Of a stretch of 64,000 bases of DNA, positions 56,507 to 64,000 are shown in pieces (the stretch's first letter is position 1; every line of letters starts with the position of its first letter). Location of the stretch: positions 15,200,150-15,264,149 of the forward strand of contig NC_079207.1 in the NCBI RefSeq assembly GCF_026745355.1, in the 5' to 3' direction. The notes below the pieces were generated by a model. That model saw only the letters and a program-made list of their open reading frames with translations, searched no databases and was not told where the DNA came from. A program made the position numbers and the translations under genes. The DNA comes from Beta vulgaris subsp. vulgaris. Lineage: Eukaryota > Streptophyta > Magnoliopsida > Caryophyllales > Amaranthaceae.

Positions 56507-58294
56507 TCTCTATTATATAAGGGAAGGGGGGAGCTATGGTGTCCTCTTTTGAACTGACTATTTTACCCCCCTTCCCTTTCTAAATTACAAAAGGAATCTC
56601 AAAATTAAAATGGAGACTCAAAAAAAACTACCGAAAATTAATTTACAACACTCACTCACAAATCACTCACAAATCACTTAAAAGAAGAAACTTTACAAAT
56701 CACTCATACAATTAAGAAAATCATGTTGCAAATCATTCAAATAATCAAAAAACTTTATTAAAACTTAAAATCAACATACAAAGTAAAACTAATAATCTAG
56801 AACATCAATACATAAAGAAACATTTACTACAAAAATTTACTTACAAATACTCACAAAAGTTACCTATAAACACAAATTTGAGAAAAACATAAGATTTTGG
56901 CGGTGATATCACACATTCATCCATCGGCATAATTTGCAAACTTCCCAATTATTTCACATTAGTTGAAATAAACAATAGGAAATTAGTTGGCTGTTATGTA
57001 GTTAAAAAAAATGGAGATGACAACAATGAGTTCAAAAGGGCTTTTATACAATCAGACTTAAATTTAATTCATTTTCATATAAAATAAATTTAGTTTTTTC
57101 TAAAAAAATGCCAATATTTATATTTTTGCCCAAAACTTTTGCAAAAAATCCATGTTCAGAAATAAATTTTGAAAAACAAAACAATATCAAACTTTTTGCA
57201 AACAATTTTTTGCAAAAATTCATTTTCAGAAAAAAACTAAATTAATTTGCAAAAAGTAACGATTTTTGTTTTTCTAAAAAAAAAAAATTCCAATATTAAA
57301 TTGTGTATGAAAAAATCAAAATTTCATTTCAAATATAATTGAAGCTAAAAGTGTTAAAATTTAGAAAAGGACCAAATTTGAAATGATGGAAATTTTTAAA
57401 TATCAATGTGTGCAAACAAAATTTAGAAGTTAGACAAGGAAAACAAACTGAGGTGTATTTGTAGTGAAATTAAAATTTAGAAGTTAGACGAGGAAAAAAA
57501 ATTATTTACTTTTCCATAGTGTTTCCTATATATAATGAAACTCTTACATATATTTGGACCCATCTCTTTCTATTATATTATAGCGATTAATTATCAAGGA
57601 AAAAAGGTTTATGTAAAATATCATTCAAGAATTAAAGTACAACATATCTCTAATATAAGGGAAGGGGAAGCTATGGTGTCCCCAAATGAAGAGACTATTT
57701 TATCCCTTTTCCTTTCTAAATTACAAATCCACTTGCAAACCAAAGGGAGATTCAAATAAAAATACTGGAAATAAAATTATAACAATCACTCACAAGTCAA
57801 CTAAAATCATAGAATTGTATGATTATTTACATTACACAAATCACTCAAATGATGAAACTTTACAAAAACCAAAAGATATGAAGTCCAAGTGTCCACTTTC
57901 TTTGGATTTAACTTACAAACTACAACCGATACACTACAACGTCAATACATACTCACAAAAATTTGACTTGAAATCCAAGTGTCCACTTTCTTCACAATAT
58001 ATGAAGTAGTGTACTTAATTCTAAATCAACTAAAAAAATTATAATATTAGAAATCATAGATAAATTCAATAAAATTTCTATTTTGTTCATAGAATTTTGA
58101 ACTTGAAAAGTAAAAAAAAAAAAAGATTGGTGAGAGACTTAAGTTACAGAGACTAAACCAATTAAATTTTGTAAATAAAAACAATTATACTTTGTATGTC
58201 TAATGTTCAAATTTTGACTTTTACATACGTTGAAAAAAATCGAGTTTCTGTTTTGAAAAAAATCCAAGCACGCATCGCGTGCAAAAAATGCTTG
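56507..58294 (+). mobile_element. Non-autonomous Helitron, plus orientation
   Basis: Begins TCTCTATTATATAAGGGAAG preceded by A, and ends near 58294 with the hairpin gcacgcatcgcgtgc followed by aaaaaatgcttgg. No Rep/helicase frame. Homologous in inverted orientation to 44836-46990. A second Helitron 5' end, tctctaatataagggaaggg, lies inside at about 57647, so either a related element is nested and shares the 3' end, or the 5' end was duplicated. The terminal tetramer (CTTG instead of CTAG) is unusual and makes the exact end uncertain. Confidence 0.65.
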
Positions 58295-58783
58295 GTATAT
58301 AGCAAAAAGAAAGGGGGGAAATGGAATTTTGAATGTAAAATGTTAAATGGTGGTGAAATATAAAAAATTGGAAAAGTTAAGGTAGTAAAACACAAAAAAA
58401 ATAAAATATAAGGTAATTATAATTAAAGTGGGTAAAATATAAGATACTTATTATAAAAAAATCCTTTATAAATTCACCTGTTCGATTCTCATTTCCATGT
58501 CAACAAACAAAAGAGTGTTCACATTTCGATGTTCTTCTAGATCGAGCTACTACTATGATATATTTTCAAATTTCAATACTCAGAGTTAGTTGATTGGTTC
58601 CTCCTACCTACTATGCTACTAGAAGTATTTGCAAGTTGCAAGATCAAACTTAATATTTCCACATCAAGTATCGCTGCATTTACATTCACAATTACGCATC
58701 GTAGACCATATCAAATTAAGAAGTTAAGAAATTGTTGTGAAGATCATTTCTGATTGCGATGAATAATGTATGGGAATAATAAT
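58295..58783. other. Intergenic stretch
   Basis: AT-rich. Contains the 58560-58790 segment similar to 54600-54820. No gene seen. Confidence 0.5.
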
Positions 58784-59109
58784 GACGCCATCTAAAGCGG
58801 TCTATATTCTCGATTACCTTAATAATAATATATAGGTTCAATACGAGTATGCTCGTTCCTCTATTAAAAATAACTCGTTATATGGCCCGTAGGCCCTAAT
58901 AAGCTCATTTACTCTATTTAACCTAATAAGTCACTATTATAAATAGGGGACTAACAATCAAAGTAAAGGGATCTCTCTCCACTCTTTACAAAATACCCTA
59001 CTTTCTTTATGATATCTATCCATCCTTGGGTACTAACTTGAGCGTCGGACGGATTGTTATACATGGTGGCCTCGTAATATCAGGTACCCTCTTGTTCAAT
59101 ATTGAAACA
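58784..59109 (+). repeat. Gypsy-type LTR remnant
   Basis: A TATA box (tattataaatagggga near 58932), a gagcgtcggacgg motif typical of gypsy LTR R/U5 regions, and an end ...attgaaaca before attggtgcgaggagggg (a PBS-like start at about 59111) indicate the 3' part of an LTR and the beginning of the internal region. The left boundary is a guess. No coding domains follow. Confidence 0.5.
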
Positions 59110-59125
59110 ATTGGTGCGAGGAGGG

Positions 59126-59807
59126 GCAATAATTAACTATTGCTCCGGAACCTGGGGGAGAAATAACAGTGGAGATTGGCGGACGATAATATGTTAAACA
59201 CATGCTCATCTATAGAAAATTCTCACGCTAGTAAGTAATTACAGTTTTTACTACTCAGACTAAGCTACTCTAAAAATGGAAAACTTGGATCCTTTCAAAA
59301 AAAAAAATATATATGGAAAACATGGGAACCGTCAATAATCATCACCATGATTAGTGAACTGGAGTCATTCCCACGGAAAGCAAGAGAAATATGCAGCATC
59401 AGGTATATATTGGGTTTCATTATATTATCAAAATTCCCGATTACCCATTGAAATTGGATAGCAATCCATGGGAAATTTTGACAAAGACAGAAGCTTTATA
59501 CTGCTTGGCTTTACCATTTCATCATGATTTCGAGATGATTTAATGCTTCAAGTTTAAAAAAGACGGTAGCAGAGGCACAACAAAAACATACTTTGATTTT
59601 CGATGGCTCCACTAAAGTGCAAGAATTAATTACTTCACAAGCAAGGAGAAAGAATCAGAACTTTTCCCAAACAGAGGGCAAGAATTCAATGAAAATATAA
59701 GTTCTCTATCTTTGCCATCACTGTTGATATGCAATTTAGAACGTGAAATTGTGCACAATGACTTGAATGTTGGTCTGCTATGGTTGAGATCAATGTATGT
59801 TTACATC
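59126..59807. other. Stretch behind the Gypsy LTR, no gene recognised
   Basis: Possibly a decayed internal leader of the LTR element at 58784-59109. No domain-bearing frame. Confidence 0.4.
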
Positions 59808-59812
59808 AAAGG

Positions 59813-60300
59813 TGTTTCGGTTGGAAACGGTTAGCGTCCTCGAGTGAGTCCGCCAAAATGTGAGAGGTCACGTCCTTGCTGGGAACTGCACAGGATGCAA
59901 ACGTAAACTACCCTCAGGGTGGTTTTGAGGAAACCCCCTCCGACGCTCAAGTCAGTAATTGGTCCCACAAAGATTATAGAGAGAGAAACTAGAGAGAGAG
60001 AGATAAGCTATTTTTAGTATGAGAGAATGTACCTGCAGAATAGTACCATTGGGGTATTTATAGAAGTACTATTCCTCTGACAGGGCGTATAATCCTTTGA
60101 CACGTGTAGGGTTATGACGCATTTGACAGGTGGGAAGATTCCCTTTATTTTGTCTTGTTAGGCGTCCGCCAACACTGTCGGTCCTCGGGGACGAACTGGC
60201 TCGGACGGTGCTTCTAATGGTTTTATCGCCCTCGCGTCCATAATCTTATTCGCGGCCTAGGATGAGATGGCCGCTAATATACTTGGGTTATACCCATACA
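59813..60300 (-). mobile_element. Solo LTR, 488 bp, minus orientation
   Basis: Starts TGTTTCGG and ends CCATACA on the plus strand, with a 5-bp duplication AAAGG on both sides (59808-59812 and 60301-60305). On the minus strand it carries a TATA box (tctataaataccccaat, about 60045-60062) and the tgacttgagcgtcggaggg motif seen in many Ty3/Gypsy LTRs. No internal region, so it is a recombination remnant. More GC-rich than its surroundings. Confidence 0.82.
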
Positions 60301-60305
60301 AAAGG

Positions 60306-60708
60306 AATATACTTTTATCATTTTGGCTTTAGATTAATCAAGGAATGTCATGTACGCAAGCACATATCAATAACGCACATAAGCGTTTGATAATATGCTT
60401 CAATGAAATCCCCCGCATCTCCAACATTTTGCGTCAAGTATTTCATTCTGCTTTTGCACCCAAAAATAAGGTTTTCATTGTCCAACATCTGCATTCTTTT
60501 TCTTTTCTAGGTAGCAAGAACATCAAGCTAGTGTTATGTGTGCCTAGGTAGCACCATTTTTCTATTGAAATCAATATGGTATTAATGTGATAGGATGACT
60601 TGAGTTCACCTACTATTCTATTGAATAATAGTCTAGAGAAATTCCAATTTTCTTAAATATCCTTATTATTTGATGGTGTAACAACCCAAAATTCTTAAGT
60701 ATGCATCT
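60306..60708. other. Short intergenic stretch
   Basis: A 68-codon open frame (60345-60551) has no recognisable domain. Nothing else seen. Confidence 0.4.
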
Positions 60709-63700
60709 ACGATGAACGCTTGTAATTTGTTAGATTTGGGTTACCAAGGTCAAAAGTATACATGGTCTAATATGCGGAAAAAAGACCCAATTTTTGAGAG
60801 ACTAGATAGAGGGTGGGTTAACCCGGAATGGATCACCAAATTCCCGAATTCGAACCTTTGGAATCTCCCTAGGGTGACCTCGGACCACTGCCCGATTTTA
60901 GTATACTTAGATAACCCCCGCCTAAAATAGGCATTAAACCATTCCGTTTCGAGCCAATGTGGCTCTTGGATCACACTTTCAAAGAAAATGTAGAAACTGC
61001 GTGGCCTAGGGAGGGGGGAGAAATAGGTAGCATGCTTCTTGATCTTAAAGAAGTACTTGTAGACTGGAATATGAACACGTTTGGGAATGTGTATAAAAGG
61101 AAGAGAAAAGTCTTGGCTAGGCTTCATGGAGCCCAAAAAGCACTCCATAGTAAGCCTTACTCGAACTTCTTGTATGATTTAGAAAGAAACCTTCAGGACG
61201 AACTAGTTCAAATTTTAATGCAAGAAGAGGCCCTATGGGCCGCAAAGAACAAAATGGATCGTTTAAGGGAGGGAGAGAGGAATACTAGATATTTCCATAG
61301 AAGTGTGATGATAAAACGAAATGCTAACCGTATTCTCTCGCTTAGAAATGAGGTAGGAATAGATATTCAGAACCCTGACTAGCTTAATTAGAATACACAT
61401 AGAAAAGTTTTTCGAAAATCTTTATTCATCAGAACAGATGGATTGCCCATGGTCAGCAAACTCAAGCCAACACCTCATAGACATAGCATATCCACCCTCC
61501 GATGAAGAAACAAGGAAAGCTCTGAAACAAATGAAACCTACTAAAGCCCCAGGTCCTGATGGTTTTCATCCTATCTTATTCCAAAAAATGTTGGATATTG
61601 TAGGAAAGGACGTCTGTCATAATATTCGATCCTGGTTCTCAAATGAAAAAGTTCCCCAGGAAATGTGTCAAGCAGTTATCTGTCTAATTCCTAAGCAAAA
61701 CCCCCCTGACACGGTCAAACAACTGCGACCCATAAGTTTGTGTAATACCTTGTATAAGCTGGCAACCAAGGTTATAGTTAATCGATTCAAACCCTTGATT
61801 CCATACCGGATCTCACCAAACCAGAATAGTTTCATCAAGGGTAGAGGGCCAGATGTGAATATTGTAGTTGCCACGGAAATCCTTCACTCAATGAATAAGA
61901 AGTAAGGGAAAACTGGGTGGTTTGCGCTAAAAATTGATTTAGAAAAGGCTTATGACAGGATTGAGTGGAATTTTGCGAGAACATGCCTCCAAAATCTAGA
62001 CCTTAATGACTCGTCCATCAACCTCATTATGAGTTGTATAACCCAGGCCTCATCCTCAATTCTTATAAATGGGAGAAAATCTAACTCGTTCAACCACACA
62101 CGGGGATTGAGACAGGGAGACCCGATGTCCCCCTATTTGTTTAACATTTGCCTTGAATCCCTCTCTCATATGATCATACAGGCAACAATGGATAAGACTT
62201 GGACTCCTTTTTGGGTAGGAAAAGATAAAGTCCCTGTGTCACACTTAATGTTTGCGGATGACCTTTTAATTTTTGGGAGAGTCGATGAATCAACGACCTT
62301 TGCAGTTAGGGACATTTTAAGGAAATTTTGCAAGGATTTGGGTCAAAAGATCAATGAAGCCAAGAGTAGGCTTATTTTCTCCCCCAACACACCCACGGAG
62401 CACAAGTGCCTGTTCCAACAAACTTTGAATATTGAGGAGAATGAAAACTTAGGTACCTACTTAGGCCTGCCCTTATCTCATAAAAGACCCTCGAAAAACC
62501 AAGTCCCGTTTGTTGTAGATAAAGTTAAAGGGAAACTTGCCAATTGAAAAACAAAGTATTTATCAAGAGCGGGCCGTTTATGTCTTATTTCCTCCACCCT
62601 TTCAACAATCCCGCCTTATTATATGCAAGCCATGGCTCTCCCCGCTGCAACCCTCAAAGACCTAGATAGAGTGTGCAACAACTTTTTGTGGGGGGATGTA
62701 GAGAACCAAAAACGAATCCATCTAGTGGGGATCGAAAGGACCTTCATGCCCAAAAAACTGGGAGGCTTGGGCATACGCAACCAAACTTTGATGAACAAAG
62801 CATATATGGCAAAATTAGGATGGAAACTCGCTCAAGGACCAGATAGTCTAGCGCAAAAATGCATAACTTCGAAGTATATTCATAGAGATTATGTTACATC
62901 ATTTGCTAAAGGGTCACCAATTTGGCAAAGTATAGGAAGAGGATGGGATCTCCTTGCACAGAACAGTCAGTGGATCATGGGAAATGGGAGACATATAAAC
63001 TTTTGGAATGATAATTGGTTAGGAATAGGCAATATTCGCGCTCATGTTAGTGGCCCTCTAAATTTATATGAGCAGAATTATAAAGTCTGCAATGTGATTA
63101 GGGAGGGAGTTTGGAACTTAGAACTCTTATCCTTGACTCTACCGGACCACATAGTTAGTCGCATATTGAATATGGACCCGCCTAACCAGGATGCCCAAAC
63201 TGACATTCGGGCCCCAATATACCTTCAGCCCGAGGGGTTTTCGCTAGCTTTAGCTTATCAAGCCCAGTTTCCTAACCATAACATGGAAGTATTAGAGGGG
63301 ATATGGAAAGTGAATACAAGCCCAAAAGTTCAATTCTTTCTATGGCTTGTGTGTCTAGACCGCCTGCCTCATAACAAAACGCTTAGAGATAGACATATAA
63401 CCCAAGAAGCTCGATGTCCGAGATGCTCGCACGATGTTGAAGATACTAACCATATCCTCCGTCAATGCCCAATATCTCAAAGAATATGGACTCTAGCATT
63501 CTCACCCAATCCCTTCCGCAATCTCGATTTGATAACTTGGGTTCAAGAGAACACCAAGTATAAGAGTTGTTTTCGTAACATTAAGTGGCCTATCATATTT
63601 CCTTTCATTTGCTTTGAAATCTGGAAAAGCAGAAATCACGCCATCTTCAATCCCACAAAAAATCCACATACCCCTGAGGAAGTACTGGCTCAGGCGTGGA

Positions 63701-64000
63701 GAAATGCAAAAGACTTCCTTCAAGCAACCCATGTATCTGGAACTCAAAATGTTAGTACCCAGACCTATCGCCTAGGAGACCATACACCTAATAACTGGAC
63801 CATGCTAAACGTAGACGTGGCTTTCAAGGGCCAAGCCCAGATAAGCGGACTTGGGGGGGTGTTGAGAATAAAAGAGGGGAACTGGGTTATAGGTTTCACG
63901 AAAACCACCTTTGCGAGGGATCCTTTAGGGGGCTGAACTTCAGGGGATTCGGGAGGGACTAGAACTCGCACTCAATCATGGTCTTAAAAAATTGGTACTG
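60709..64000 (+). pseudogene. L1-type LINE ORF2 with RNase H, truncated and running off the window
   Basis: Domains in order: end of the EEP endonuclease (INACNLLDLGYQGQKYTWSN-like, RVTSDHCPIL, 60712-60930); a linker with KMDRLREGERNTRYFHRS (60957-61382); and the reverse transcriptase (61438-62547), with KAPGPDGFHPILFQ, LRPISLCNTLYKLATKVIVN, LRQGDPMSPYLF and the catalytic FADD. A zf-RVT region follows (CPRCSHDVEDTNHILRQC, near 63415-63475), then an RNase H-like domain from about 63800 (NVDVAFKG, then AELQGIREGLEL in another frame). Breaks: shifts near 60924, 61378 and 63930; TAA at 61903-61905; TGA (for Trp) at 62545-62547. 5'-truncated copy that continues past 64000. Encodes target-primed reverse transcription; now inactive. 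Confidence 0.9.

Overview
The window is transposon-rich, AT-rich plant nuclear DNA. Spliced genes with GT-AG introns, PGG-domain ankyrin genes, Stowaway-type MITEs, CACTA, hAT and Helitron elements, and Copia, Gypsy and L1-type retroelements all point to a flowering plant, probably a eudicot. I cannot fix the family; Amaranthaceae (spinach/beet/goosefoot) is only a guess. I saw no tRNA, rRNA or CRISPR locus. All comparisons were made by eye.

Left part (1-18.8 kb). After a TE-derived stretch with a fold-back element, a candidate SINE and MITEs comes a minus-strand ACD6-like gene (ankyrin repeats plus PGG membrane domain), exons 13283-12650, 11518-6207 and 4338-3550. Its middle exon is split inside an ankyrin repeat by a 4,762-bp Copia element (6439-11200) with two 236-bp LTRs, a PBS, a PPT and a 5-bp target duplication (CAGTT). 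Removing the element and one duplication copy leaves an uninterrupted exon, and all three exons stay in phase (about 655 aa). Intron 1 carries a solo LTR with its own duplication (CTTAG). Further right are the 5' part of a Tat-like Gypsy element (LTR, PBS, gag start) and a small fragment resembling a monoacylglycerol-lipase-type hydrolase.

Middle (about 18.86-42.9 kb). A roughly 24-kb CACTA (En/Spm) transposon has palindromic subterminal repeats at both sides and two minus-strand genes. The first is a tnp2 transposase gene (41231-37652, with a stop and frameshifts). The second encodes a transposase_24/TNPA-like protein (37364 to about 19600). Between two exons of the second gene lies a 16.2-kb intron made almost wholly of about 94 head-to-tail copies of a 172-bp satellite monomer with higher-order structure. 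This satellite array inside a transposon intron is the most striking feature of the window.

Right part (42.9-64 kb). There is an Athila-like LTR remnant and two related non-autonomous Helitrons in opposite orientation (44836-46990 minus, 56507-58294 plus). A second, truncated ankyrin gene on the minus strand (exons 50426-50090 and 47947-47550) has an intron holding an 820-bp hAT-like element with an 8-bp duplication and a MITE. Several LINE fragments, Gypsy LTR remnants (one a solo LTR with 5-bp duplication) and a long decayed L1-type LINE with an RNase H domain follow; the LINE runs off the right edge.

The host genes form what looks like a small cluster of ACD6-like ankyrin genes that has been repeatedly invaded. 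One gene is cut by Copia and the other lacks its membrane domain. Everything else is mobile DNA or its debris.
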